Made by a program: the position numbers and the translations under genes
Notes under the pieces: generated by a model
Database searches by the model: none
Seen by the model: only the letters and a program-made list of their open reading frames with translations
What the model was told of the DNA's origin: nothing
Part shown: piece by piece, positions 1 to 11,621 of the stretch
How the letters are laid out: each line of letters opens with the position of its first letter
How positions within the stretch are numbered: the first letter of the stretch is position 1
Origin: Stomoxys calcitrans
Lineage: Eukaryota > Arthropoda > Insecta > Diptera > Muscidae
DNA: 64,000 nt
Assembly: GCF_963082655.1 (NCBI RefSeq)
Contig: NC_081553.1
Location: 68,476,416 to 68,540,415 of the forward strand
Direction of reading: 5' to 3'

Positions 1-541
1 GGAATCTTGACTTCTTGAGCCAGTAGAGGGCGCAAGTCCTATCCGATTTGGCTGAAATTTTGCATGACATGTTTTGTTTTAACTTTCAACAATTGTGCCA
101 ATTATGGTTCAAATCATTCCGTAACCTGACATAGCTGTGATAGAAACCAATCTGGGGTCTTGACTTCTTGAGCCTGTAGAGGGCGCAATTCCTATCCGAT
201 TTGGCTGAAATTTTGTACAACGGCTTCTCCCATGACCTTCAATATACGTATCAAATATGGTCTGAATCGGTCTTCAGTCTGATACAGCTCCCCTATAAAC
301 CGATCTGCCTATCTTACTTTTGGGCCCCTAAAAGGCCCAATTCTTATTCGATATCGCTGAATTTTTACACATTTTTTTCTACTGTGGTTTCCAATACTCA
401 ATTCAATTAGCATAGCAATTCTTTTCTTTTATCCTTTGTTTGTCTAAAAAGAGATACCGGGAAAGAACTCGACATATGCGATCAATGGTGGAGGGTATAT
501 AAGATTCGGCCCGGCCGAACTTAGCACGATTTTACTTGTTT
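1..541 (+). repeat. 3' part of DINE/Helentron-like repeat, family M4 (cut by window start)
   Basis: Tandem-like blocks contain the phrases 'tcttgacttcttgagcc', 'gggcgcaattcctatccgat' and 'ggctgaaattttg'. They end in a GC-rich palindromic stem (TTCGGCCCGGCCGAA, about 504-518) followed by a T-rich tail ending 'acttgtttt'. The same architecture recurs at 38108-39775 and in reverse at 44525-47250. A hairpin just before the 3' end and the lack of a transposase ORF fit non-autonomous Helentron (DINE/HINE) elements. That assignment is an inference. Confidence 0.6.
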
Positions 542-837
542 TGAGTTTTTTCGTGTCCTACAACTTTAGGCAATATTGAAAAAGAATCTGCTAAAGAGAA
601 TATAAACTGACAGACATTGGGGCATGTCATGGAAACGCAGAAGTGGTGCAAAAACTACCGAAACAAGTGGAGCAGAAGCATTAACACATGGGACAGTGAT
701 TTTGAATACGGAATCATAGATTGTGTTTTGGACACAAAAGTAAACAAATAATCACTTATATGATATTATTAAAAAAACATTCCGTAACTATCAAAGGGGT
801 CAATCAGAACATTACACAATTCAAAAAAAAATATACA
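542..837. other. Low-repeat spacer, nothing recognised
   Basis: This short island sits between repeats. A 31-codon ATG ORF (624-719) has no recognisable motif and is not supported as a gene. I see no RNA gene or clear regulatory element. Confidence 0.5.
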
Positions 838-1003
838 AAAACCCCGTAAGGAAAGGCAAATGTCGGACGGGGCCGACTATATAATACCCTACACCACCCA
901 GAATATGTACTTCTTTCAATACATGGAACCTACGTTGGAATCTATTCAGATTTCAGTTTTGCATTCCTATCGAAATATCAAATAGGACTGATTTTCTAAG
1001 ATT
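838..1003 (-). repeat. Fragment of repeat family M2 (reverse)
   Basis: The segment starts with 'gtaaggaaaggcaaatgtcgg' and continues to 'ataataccctacaccacc'. This is the reverse complement of the M2 3' end seen at 2995-3057 and 10795-10850. The body has decayed and stops at the start of the next element. Confidence 0.6.
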
Positions 1004-3410
1004 TTTATACCCACCACCGTAGGATAGGGGGTATATTCATTTAGTCATTCCATTTGCAACACCTCGAAATATCAATTTCCGACCCTACAAAGTATACATA
1101 TTTCGAATCGTCGTAATATTCGAAGACGATTTAACGATGTCCCTGTCTGTCCGTCCGTCTGTTGTAATCACTCTACAGGCTTCCAAAATTGAGATATAGA
1201 GCTGAAATTTGGCACAGATACGTCATTTTGATGCACGCTGGTTAAGTTCTTGAACGGGTCAAATCGGACCATATTTGAATATAGCTGCTATAAAAACCGA
1301 TCTCCCGATAAAGGGTCTAATGCCCACAAAAACTTAATTTTTCATCCGATTTTGCTGAAATTTTAAACAGTGAGTAGTTTTAGGCTTCTGACCAAAATAT
1401 GGATCAGATCGGACTATATTTAGATATAGCTGCCATATAGACCGATCTCCCGATAATGGGTTCGAAGCCCATAAAAGCTTTATTTTTCAACCGATTTTGC
1501 TGAAATGTGAAATAGTAATTAGTTTTAGGCCTACCAACATCTGACCCAAAAATGGTTCAGATCGGACTATATATAGATATAGCTGCCACATAGAGCCATC
1601 TCCCGATAAAGGGTCTGAAGCCCATAAAAATATTATTTTAATACTCTACACCACTACTGTGGTACAGGGTATTACAACTTAGTGAATTAGTTTGTAACAC
1701 CCAAAAGGATGAGAGATAGACCCATTGATAAGTATACCGATCGAATCGGAATCACTTTCTGATTCGATTTAGCTATGTCCGTCTGTCAGTTTGTCTGTCC
1801 GTCCGTCTGTCTGTCTGTCTGTCCATGTTAATTTGTGTACAAACTACAGGTCGCAGTTTTCATTCGATCGTCTTCAAATTTGGTACAGGCATGTTTTTCG
1901 GCCTAGAAACGAAGCCTATTGAAATTGGAAAAAATCGGTTCAGATCTAGATATAGCTTCCATATATATGTTCGTCCGATTTGCAATAATAGTGCAAAATG
2001 GTCATTTGTTAACCGATTCTCTCGAAATTTGGCAGGAAGGATTTTTTTAACGACTCTCAACATTACTGGTGAATTTCATGGAAATCAGTTCAGATTTAGA
2101 TATAGCTCTCATATATATATCGGCCGATTTTCACTGCTAGAGCCAGTGCAAGCACATTTATTGACCAATCTTGCCAAAATATTGTATAGCGCTTTCCTTG
2201 ACGACTACCACAATATACATATAGTGTGATCAAAATCGGTTCAGATTTAGATATAGCTCCCATATATATGTACGTCCCATTTTCAGTAATAATGCAATAA
2301 AATGGTAATTTTTTTACCGATTGTCTCGAAATTTGGTAAGAGGTATTTTCTCTTGACTCTCAATATTACTGTTGAATTCCATTGAAATCGGTTCAGATTT
2401 AGATATAGCTCTCATATATATATCGCCCGATTTTAACTTCTAGAGTCACAGCAAGTGCATTTACTGACCTATCTTGCCAAAATTTTGCAAAACGCTTTCT
2501 TCGACGACTGTCACAGTATCTGACGAGTTTGGTCGAAATCGGTTCAGATTTAGGTATAGCTCCCATATATATGTTCGTCCGATTTGGAGAAATATTGCAA
2601 AAAATTTCTCATTTGTTAACCGGTTCCGTCGAAATTTTGCAGGAAGGATTTTCTTATGACTCTCTATATAACTGGTGAATTTTATAGAAATCGGCCCAGA
2701 TTTAGATATAGCATACATATATCTATGGCCAGATTTTTACAATCGCATTGTTTGACCAATCATTCCAACATTTTGCACAACGCTTTACACGACGACTACC
2801 ACATTGTCTGAGAAGTTTACTCGAAATCGGTTCAGAATTATATATAGCTTCTATATATATGTTCGTCAGATTTTGGGTAATTTGCCATAATGTTGTCACT
2901 TGCCAACCGTACTTTTTACAGTTTGAACATATTTGCTCGCCGAGGTCCATCTAAATTGGTTCGGAATTGGATATAGGTCCCACATTGTACCTATAGGGTG
3001 GGTGTAGGGTATTATACAGTCGGCAACGCTCGACTTTTGCCCTTCCTTACTGGTTTTATCCAATTTGAAGCAGTGAGTAGTTTTAGGCCACGCGCCATCA
3101 GACCCAAATATGGTAAAAATAGGACTGTATTTAGATATAACCGCCATTTAGACCGATATACCGGTTAAGGGTCTCAAGCTCAAAAATTTTTTATTTCTTA
3201 TTTTATTTATTTTGTTGAAATTTTAAATACAAAATTCAACAGTGACTCATATTTATAAGACCACTCAATGTCCGTTCTGAATTTGGATGCATAAGTTATC
3301 GCATTTTCATCGGATTGTGACGAAATTGAGTTTACATATATACCCGAGGTGGTGGGTATCCAAAGTTCGGCCCGGCCGAACTTAATGCCATCTTACTTGT
3401 TTTAAGATAG
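1004..3410 (+). repeat. DINE-like element M1, split by a nested M2 element
   Basis: M1 starts with 'tttttatacccaccaccg' and 'gggggtat', carries a GTCY run near 1141-1162, then repeated blocks of the type 'atatagctgcc...agaccgatctcccgat'. It ends with 'ggtggtgggtatcc' and the 21-nt palindromic stem at 3363-3383. The body is interrupted at about 1646-3057 by a complete M2 element, and the M1 text resumes in register afterwards. GTCY microsatellites and a 3' hairpin are known features of DINE-1/mini-me elements. Assignment to Helentron-derived elements is an inference. Confidence 0.65.
1646..3057 (+). repeat. DINE-like element M2, nested in M1
   Basis: It begins 'aatactctacaccactac' with a complementary 'gtggtacagggtatt', carries a long GTCT/GTCC run (about 1784-1823), and has blocks of the type 'agatatagctcccatatatat'. 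It ends 'ggtgtagggtattatac', 'gtcggcaacgctcgac', 'ccttactggtttt'. Short predicted proteins within it (for example 1825-2229 and 2461-2718) are translations of the repeat blocks on both strands and are not genes. Confidence 0.65.
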
Positions 3411-4560
3411 GACCTTAATTAAGGCTACTACAGCCATATCGGATAAAAGATATGTGTCCGAGTTACATCTAAACGTTGACCGACTTTGGTGAAATTTTGC
3501 ACATTTATTGGGGCGTTAAATAACAAAAGTCTAGTGCTTAATTTTGTAAAGATCGGAAAAAAACTGCGGCTTCTATAGTCTTAAAAGGCCATATCGGATG
3601 AAAGATATATATGGGAGCTATATCTTAATCTGGACCGATTTTGACAAGATTTTGCACACACATGAGGACATCGAAGAAAATATCTCTCGCTAAATCTTGT
3701 ACAGATCGGATAAAAACTGTGACTTCTACAAGCTTAGAAGGCCATATCGGTGAGCTGAAAATTTTCATATATTCTTTATTTTTCTCATAAGCAGGTTTAG
3801 TTCGAATATGAACAATATTATATCCAATACAGACGATTCTCCCGATTTAGTCTTATCCTGAAACAAACCGAATTTTTAACACGATTTTGTTAAAACTTGG
3901 GACAGCGAGTTGTATTAGGTTATTTAATATACTGGCGGAGTTAGCTTAGATCGGACTGTAAATGGATATAGCTGTCATATATACCGATCTCCTGACTTAA
4001 AATATTAGGCCCATAAAATTCACATTTGTTACCAGGAATCCAGAGCGGGACCTTTCTCTCGGCTCTGTTCTACTCTCGATCCTGCAAAATTTTATTCTCT
4101 CCGCTCCGGGAATTTTTTTCTCTCCGCTCCACACTCCTTTAATTTTGAATTGACTTTTTATACCAACCACCGATTCGGATGAAGTTGCCATATAGACCGA
4201 TATCTTGAATTAAGATTTTGGGCCCATAAACTGCGCATTTGTTGTCCGATTTCGGCGAAATTTGAGACAGTGAGTTGTGTTAGGCTCTCTGACATCGTTC
4301 CGCAATTTGGCCCAGATCGACCCAAATTTGGACCTAGCTGCCATATCTCTCCATTTAAGGTTTTGGTCCTATAAAAGGCGCATTTTTTCTCCGATGTCGC
4401 CGAAATTTGGGACAGTGAACTGCTTAAGGGATTTCGACATCCTTCTTAAATTTAGCCCAGATTGGTACAGATTTGGATATAGCTGCAAGACCAATCTCTC
4501 GATTTAAAGTTTTGGGCCCATAAAATCTGATAGCATCATCCTTACTTGGAATTTCCCACC
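3411..4560. repeat. Degenerate M1/M2-type repeat fragments
   Basis: The sequence is a patchwork of diverged blocks ('ggccatatcggatgaaagatatatatggg', 'cccataaaa', 'gggacagtgagttg') without clear element ends. A pyrimidine-rich patch with repeated 'ctctccgctcc' lies at 4045-4140, and a purine-rich 'gccggagcg' counterpart lies at 20230-20285. No gene is supported here. Confidence 0.5.
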
Positions 4561-4914
4561 CCCAGTTTGGCTGATGTACTGTATAATAAATATTTAGTAA
4601 ACATTAAGGAATGTTTGTAATTTATTATTCATTTAAATGAATAATAAATGTTTGATATGCATACATTCGTTCTTAGCTTCATTGGAAGATAACTTTCATT
4701 GCTTGGAATTATTGTAGTCTTTTCATTTCATACGCATTCCGGGGCGTCGTTGTGGCACGTGATGTTATGGTATGCGTATGAGACACAAATATAGTTCGAT
4801 ACAGTGCAGGTGGGTAGTTATGTTAAGCCCACAATTAATGTCGCCGAAGTCGAACCTTGGGAATCCATCTCAATGAATGTTTACCTTATGTAACTTTCAG
4901 GAAAAAAATTGATT
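4561..4914. other. Low-repeat AT-rich spacer with a perfect 30-bp palindrome
   Basis: No gene is seen. Positions 4620-4649 form a perfect palindrome centred on ATTTAAAT (half-site ATTTATTATTCATTT). Confidence 0.6.
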
Positions 4915-6785
4915 GACACCGAAGGATGGGGGTATATTCAATTTGTCATTCCGTTTGCAACACATCGAAATATCCATTTCCGACTCTATTAAATATATAT
5001 ATTCCTGCTTAAAATCAGCTTAAAAATCTAAGACGATCCAAACATGTCCGTCCGTCTGTCTGTTGAAATCACGCTACAGTCTTTAAAAATAGTGATATTG
5101 TGCTGAAACTTTGCACAGATTCTTTTTTTTCTATAAGCAGGTTACGTTCGAAGATGGACTAAATCGGACTATATCTTGATATAGCCCCCATATAGACCGA
5201 TCCGCCGACTTGGGGTCTTAAACCCATAAAAACCCCATTTTTTATCCGATTTTTCTGAAATTTGGGACACAGATTCTTTTTTTGCCCAGAAGCAGGTTAG
5301 GTTCGAAGATGGACTAAATCGGACTATATCTTGAAATAACCCCCATATAGACCGATCAGCCGACTTGGGGTCTTAGGCCCATAAAAGCCACATATATAAA
5401 ACGATTTTGGTGAAACTGGGGATAGTGAGTTGAGTTATTTCAGTCGACATTCTTCTTCAATTTCGCCCATATCGGTGCAGATTTGGATATAGCTACCATA
5501 TAGACCGATCCGCCGATTTAGTGTCTTAGGCCCATAAAAGCCACATTTACTAGCCGATTTTGCTGAAATTTGGGACAGTGAGTTGTGTTAGGCCCTTCAA
5601 TATCTTTCGTTAATATCGCTAGTATTGGTCCAGATTTGGTTATAGCTGCCATATAGACCAATCCTCCGATTTAGGGTCTTAGGCCCATAAAAGCCACATT
5701 TATAATCCGATTTTGCTGAAATTTGGGACAGTGAGTTGTTTTAGGCCATTCGACATCTTTCTTCAATTTGGCCCTGATCGGATCAGATTTGGATATAGCT
5801 GTCATATAGACCGATCCTAAGATTTAGGGTCTTAGGCCCATAAAAGCCACATTTATTATCCGATTTAGGCCATTCGACATCTTTCTTCAATTTGGCCCTG
5901 ATCGGATCAGATTTGGATATAGCTACCATATAGACAGATCCCTCGATTTAAGGTTTTAGGCCCATAAAAGGCGCATTTATTGTCCGATTTCGCCGAAATT
6001 TGGGACAGTGCGTTGTGTTAGGCCCTTCTTAGACATCCTCATTCGAAGGGTTAAGCCCCTTGACATACTTCTGCAATATGACACAGGTCGGTCCAGATTT
6101 GGATATAGCTGCCATATAGACCGATCTGTCGGTTTTAGTTTTTAGGGCCATAAAAGGCGCATTTATTGTCCGATGTCGCCGAAATTTGGGACAGTGAGTT
6201 GTGTTAGGCCCTTTGACATCCTTCTTTCAATTTGCCTCAGATCGATCCAGATTTGGATGTAGCTGCCATATAGACCGAACTCTCAATTTAATGTTTTGGG
6301 TCCATAAAAGGCGCATTTATTGTCCGATGTTGCAGAAATTTGGGACAGAGAGTTAAGTTAAGCCCTTCCACATATTTCTGCAATTTGGTGTAGATCGATC
6401 AAGATTTGCATATAGCTGCCATATAGACCGATATCTCGATATAAAGTCTTGGCCCCAAAAAAGGCGCATTTATAATCCGATTTCACAGAAATTTGACAAA
6501 GTGACTTATATTAGGCTTTTCGACATCCATGTTATATATGGTTCAGATCGGTTTATTTTTAGATATAGCTACTAAAAAGACCAATGTTTTGTTATACACA
6601 ATTGAACAATGATGTGTACATATAAATATTCGGACCAAATCGGAACATATTGCGATATAGTTGGTTTGGGGCATAAGGTATGAATTTTTCACCGGATTTT
6701 GACGAAAGGTAGTTTATATATATACCCGAGCTGGTGGGTATCCAAAGTTCGGCCCGGCCGAACTTAACGCGTTTTTACTTGTTTT
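4915..6785 (+). repeat. Complete DINE-like element M1 with internal ~153-bp tandem units
   Basis: It starts around 'accgaaggatgggggtat', has a GTCCGTCCGTCTGTCTGT tract at 5046-5063, and then a long series of related units. Each unit contains 'cgatttagggtcttaggc', 'cccataaaagccacattta', 'gaaatttgggacagtgagtt' and 'gatttggatatagctgcc'. The phrase 'gtcttaggcccataaaa' recurs near 5524, 5677 and 5830, giving a spacing of about 153 bp. The element ends with the palindromic stem at 6745-6765 and 'tttttacttgttttt'. No transposase or helicase ORF is present, so it would be non-autonomous. Confidence 0.7.
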
Positions 6786-8570
6786 TAAATCTCATATAAA
6801 CCCGATTTCATAGCTGAATAATCGCTAAAAGTACCAAAATATGCAAATGTTTTCAAGAATTGGGTATGGATGTGTGTGATATGCGCATTCATGTATACGC
6901 ATGTATGCTTGTGTATGTTACTTAAATCCCCAAAAACGCAGTGTAAACGGATATATTTAAATAATTTAAAATTTTCTATTTTATTGCAGGATATTGTCCA
7001 GCTTAAGACTATTGTTTAATGCTTTCTATTCGAAGAATAGTATAGCAAAAAACATTTAAAAAGTCAGCAAAAAGTGTGTTGTTGCTAGAAGCATTTGACT
7101 GGTTTCCTTTATCGCGATTTCATTTTCAACCAAGAAAACTCATCAGAGGGATTTGTCAAATGGATCAAGGTGCTTTACAACCATTCCAACTAGAGTAAGA
7201 TGTAAAGCACACATCTGAATTTGAACAGGGCTCTTTAAGTCGACTTGTTTCATAAGCGCAATAGAGACTTAAAGAGCCCTGTTCAAATTCAGATGTGTGC
7301 TTTACAACTTACTCTAGTTGGAATGGTTGTAAAGCACCTTGATCCATTTGACAAATCCCTCTGATGAGTTTTCTTGGTTGAAAATGAAATCGCTAATACA
7401 AATACAGTTCCCAAGTAAGTATACCACCATCCTATGCCAGAGGCTATTCAACTAGGCACAAACTTTTCAATGATAACAAAATTGTGAGAATTTTCTTATA
7501 TATACGCTACCTATTGTTGCCACAAACAACAAAGACTTCAGCTTGTACTTCATAATATTGTAGCATGTGCTTTCCATGGATATCAAACCAATCAATTTCT
7601 TAGCATAAATTTAAATTCACAATCATTTTCTCAAAATAAATTAAAATTCAATAAACATTCCATGTGGCACAAAGCATCCTTAATCAAACCTTACCGCAAA
7701 CGTGTTGTTAAACAAAATTTCGTCAAAATGCGTCTTTAAACAAAATTTTAATTATGAGACCTTTTTTATTGGATTTTGTTTCAATTTTGTGGTTAGACGC
7801 AACCTGAAATTCTCATCGACGAAGAACACCTTGCCACAAATACAGTTACGCAGTTGTTGTCACACATAAAAAGTTCATTTACATAGACTTGCCAATATGA
7901 ATGACGATACATGAACGTGCGCATAATTCCAAAAAAAAAATAATCAAACTGATAAAAACGCTGACAGAAAAAGAACTGAACTGAGTTGTGTTGTATTGTA
8001 TTGAGTTGATTGAATTCACTTGAGCTGAAACGGAAATTAAAACTTTTCACTTTTCATAACGGGGGAAGCGAGAAAAGGGAAGGTCTTTAGAAAATTTCAA
8101 TTGTATTTGTAAAGCCAAAACCTTGGTTTTCTTGCCAGCACGAGGGTAATGGAAGGAATAGTAGGAGGATGGATGGCATGGCGCTGAATTTGGCACTTAT
8201 TAACAAAAGTAAGTAAACAAAATTTTTAAGCGTTCGAATAGGGAAACATTTACAGAAGAGGGAGGTATGCCAATTGAGACTTCTTCGGTCTCAAGAAAAA
8301 GTTAGGGTATAGGTTTTTAAGGGGTGATAAGCACCCCTCCATAATTTTTGTTAGAGTAAACTACTGTTAACTATTGAATGTATTCCCCTGTATTTCAAAC
8401 CTTCCGATTCTAAAAATAAACCGTTGAGGAAAACTTTATTTGTTTGCGAAAGTCGTTCGCGTACTTTATTTGCAAACCAGTGGGCAGTGTACCAAACTGC
8501 CATATTTACTGGAAGTTCTTTCCAAAAATATCGAAAAAACCTACAAACAAGGTGGGGGAGTAGTAGTATA
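6786..8570. other. Low-repeat intergenic region
   Basis: No convincing coding region is present; short ORFs around 7793-8653 show no recognisable motif. The notable content is the long inverted repeat at 7114-7393, annotated separately. Confidence 0.5.
7114..7393. repeat. Long inverted repeat, 128-bp arms, 24-bp loop
   Basis: Arm 1 (7114-7241) and the reverse complement of arm 2 (7266-7393) match at every position I compared except one (A at 7200 against T in 'gagtaag(a/t)tgtaaagc'). The spacer 7242-7265 is 24 bp. No terminal transposon motif, target-site duplication or coding match was recognised. An RNA transcribed across it would fold into a ~128-bp duplex, like the precursors of fly hairpin-derived siRNAs; whether it is transcribed is unknown. 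A recent inverted duplication with no function is the alternative. Confidence 0.9.
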
Positions 8571-9590
8571 GGAAAAAAAAAACATGTAAAAAGCGTTAAG
8601 TTCGGCCGGGTCGAACTTGGATATCCACCACATCGGGTATATAAATAAACCACCTTTCGCCATTATCCGGTGAAAAATGAGTAACTTATGCCCCCATAGC
8701 AGCTTTATCGAAATATGGACCAAATTCGTCACGGATATTGAGTGGCCTAATAAGTACAAGTCATTGTCCAAATTTGTTTGGTAGCCAAATCCAAATATAG
8801 ACCGATCGGAACCATATACGACACGGATGTCGAAAAGCCTAACATAAATCACTGTGTCAGATATTTAGCGAAATCGGACAATAAGTGCGCCTTTTATGGG
8901 CCCAAAACCTTAAATCGAGAGATCGGTCAATATGGCAAATCTGGACCGATCTGCGCCAAATTGCAGAAAGTTTTTGAAGAGCCTAATGCAACTCACTCTT
9001 CCTAATTTCGGCGAAATCGGACAATAAATGAGCTTTTTCTGGGCCTAAGAACCTAAATCGGAGGATCGGTCTATATGGCAGCTATATCCAAATCTGGACC
9101 GATCTGGGCCAAATTGACGAAGGATGTCGAAGGGCCTAACACAACTCAGTGTCCCAAATTTCAGCAAAATCGGATAATAAATATGACATTTATGGGCCTA
9201 AGACCCTAAATCGGAGGATCGGTCTATATGGCAGCTGTATCCAAATCGGGACCGATCTGGGCCAAATTAAAGTAGGATGTCGAAGGGCCTAACACAACTC
9301 AATGTCCCAAATTTCAGCATAATCGTTTAAAATATGTGGCTTTAAGAGCCTAAGACCCTAAATCGGAGGATCGGTATATATGGCAGCTATATCCAAATCT
9401 AGCCAGATCTGGGCCAAAATGAAGAAGGATGTCGAAGGGCCTAACACAACTTACTGTCCCGAATTTCAGCAAAATGGGATCGTAAATGTGGCTTTTATGG
9501 GCCTATGACCCTAAATCGGCGGATCGATCTATATGGCAGCTATATCCTAATCTGAACCGATCTGGGCCAAACAAACAAACCAATGGATCA
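8571..9590 (-). repeat. DINE-like element M1 (reverse), 5'-truncated
   Basis: Read on the - strand it has the M1 3' end: 'acatgtaaaaagcgttaag', 'ttcggccgggtcgaac' and 'tatccaccacatcggg' at 8580-8640. Reverse units follow ('gaaggatgtcgaagggcc', 'cctaaatcggaggatcgg') with about 150-bp spacing. It runs into an M2 element near 9590. Confidence 0.65.
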
Positions 9591-10850
9591 ATAATTATAC
9601 CCTACAACACCATTGTGGTACAGGGTATTGCAACTTTGTGCAATTGCTTGCAAAGCTAAGAAGGAGAAGAGCTAGACCCATCGATAAGTATACCGATCGG
9701 TTTAGAATCACTTCCTGATTCGATTTAGCTATGTCTGTTGTCTGTCTGTCCTTGTATTCTTGTCATCAAGGTACAGGTTGCATTTGTTATCCGAATTTCC
9801 TTAAATTTTGTACAAAAAGGGTTTATGGTCCAAAAATTAACGCTATTGATATTGAAAAAAATCGGCCCAGATTTAGATATAGCTCCAATATTTAAATTTC
9901 ATCTGATATGCCCTTTTAAAGCTGTAGAAGCCGTAATGTTGGTCTGATCTTTACTAAATTTGGCATCAAATGTTTTCTTTTCACGTCCCAATATGTGTGG
10001 AAAATTTCATCAAAATCGGTTCAGATTTAGATATAGCTCCCATATATATCTTTCATCCGATTTAACTTATTAAGCCTGTAGAAGCCACAATTTTGGTCCA
10101 ATCTTTATGTTATCTTTTAGAATGAGATGTTTCGTGTGACATCTGAATGCAAATTTGGAACTAAGGAACAGTTGGCCATGAATATTCCACTAAGGAACAG
10201 TAAAAACTTCTCATATATCAATGAGTGCAGTCCGATTCAAGTTTAAGCTCAATGATAAGGACCCTCCTTTTTATAGCCGAGTCCGAACGGGGTGCCGCAG
10301 TGCGACACCTCTTTGGAGAAAAGATTTACATGGCATAGTACCCCACAAATGTTGCCAGCACTAGGAGGGGAAAACCACCTCTGAAAATTTTTTCTGATGG
10401 TCTCGCCAGGATTCGAACCCAGGCGTTCAGCGTCATAGGCGGACATGCTAACCTCTGCGCTACGGTGGCGTATTAATACGTGTGCAAAATTTTATCAAAA
10501 TCGGATCAAATTTAGATATAGCTGCCATATATATCTTTCATCCGATATGGCCATTTTGGTTTGATCTTTATAAGTTTTAGCGTGAGGTGTTTTATTTTAC
10601 GTCCTAGCGTGTGTGATAAATTTCTTTAAATTCGGGCAAGATTTAGATCTATCTCCGCTTTATTTTTCATCTGATATGGCCCTTAAAGTCTGTAGTTGCG
10701 ACCATTTAAGTCCCATCGAAAAAAAATCTTGCAAGGATCTATTTAGTTTCTCAACGGGTTTCATATATTGAAAGTAGTATGTATGTTGACTCGGTGGTGT
10801 AGGGTATTATACAGTCGGCTTCGTCCGACTTTTGCCTATCCCTTCTGGTG
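9591..10850 (+). repeat. DINE-like element M2 carrying a SINE insertion
   Basis: It begins 'ataccctacaacaccattg' with 'gtggtacagggtatt', carries a short GTCT tract, and ends 'ggtggtgtagggtattatac', 'gtcggcttcgtccgac'. Its body is interrupted between about 10146 and 10470 by a reverse-oriented tRNA-derived SINE. Confidence 0.6.
10146..10470 (-). mobile_element. tRNA-derived SINE, copy C
   Basis: On the - strand it starts with 'ccaccgtagcgcagaggtt' and 'agcatgtccgcctatgacg', followed by a B-box GGTTCGAATCC. It continues through a ~200-bp body to a tail with ATTTGCA-type repeats. The A-box/B-box spacing matches an RNA polymerase III tRNA head. A 65-codon frame (10249-10446) runs through it, shared with copies at 19031 and 46905. 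The boundaries are approximate because no clean target-site duplication was identified for this copy. Confidence 0.75.
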
Positions 10851-10867
10851 TCATTTTAGAAACCATT

Positions 10868-11585
10868 ATAAAGGGTGGTTTTTTAGCTATTATACTTTTG
10901 GCAATACTGGTTTAAACAGCTCACGCACTATTCGTGTTTTTTCTTAATGTCAAATATCTTCAGTTTGGTTTATAATTTAAAAAATTTTTGGTTCAATGGG
11001 TACGTAAAAAAGCAGAATTGTCAATTTTGGAGTTAAGATCAGAGCTACCAGTGCATCCAGAAAAAGTCACAGTTTGGTGCGGTTTATGGGCTGGTGGCAT
11101 CATTGGGACGTACTTCTTCAAAGATGATGCCAATCGTAACGTGACTGTGAATGGTGAGCGCTATCGTGAGATGATATCCAACTTGCCAGAGCTTGAATTG
11201 CATGACATGTTGCTTGAACAAGACGGTGCCACATGCTACACAGCACGCATAGCAATGGACTTATTGAAAGGCGAGTTCGGTGAACATTTTATTTCACGTT
11301 TGGGACCGTTCAATTGGCTGCCTAGATCAAGCGATTTAACGCCTTTAGACTATTTTTTGTGGGGCTATGTTATAGCTCATGTCTATACAGACAAGCCCGC
11401 TTCAATTGACGCATTGGAATACAACATTGAAGTATTTATTCGTGATATACCGGCCGAAATGTTGGAAAGAGTATGCCAAAATTGAATTAATTGGTTGGAC
11501 CATTTGAGACGCAATCACGGTCAACATTTCCATGATTTAGGACACTAAAGAAAAAGCTTGAAAAGTTCTAAAAAACATGCATAAT
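10868..11585 (+). pseudogene. Mariner-type DD41D (rosa-like) transposase relic, copy A
   Basis: The left end 'ataaagggtggttttttagc' matches the terminal repeat of copies B and C. An open stretch (10988-11485) encodes transposase sequence with 'WCGLWAGGII', 'QDGATCYTAR' and 'SSDLTPLDYFLWG'. The Asp of QDG and the Asp of PLDY are separated by 41 residues, the DD41D spacing described for rosa-type mariner elements. The N-terminal DNA-binding part and the first catalytic Asp (present as DEAHF in copies B and C) are deleted: the 5' leader joins directly to the 'GYV' region. The right terminal repeat is not seen. It cannot encode an active enzyme. Confidence 0.75.
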
Positions 11586-11621
11586 GTTCAATGCCATTGT
11601 ATACCGTTAACGAGGTATGAA

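Noticed and set aside
1825..2229. 134-codon ORF and its antisense partners in 1.8-3.1 kb
   Set aside because: They lie wholly within M2 repeat blocks; similar translations occur on both strands and in other copies of the repeat.
8351..8852. Overlapping ORFs of about 75-103 codons on both strands
   Set aside because: No motif or splice context; the right half is an M1 element end.
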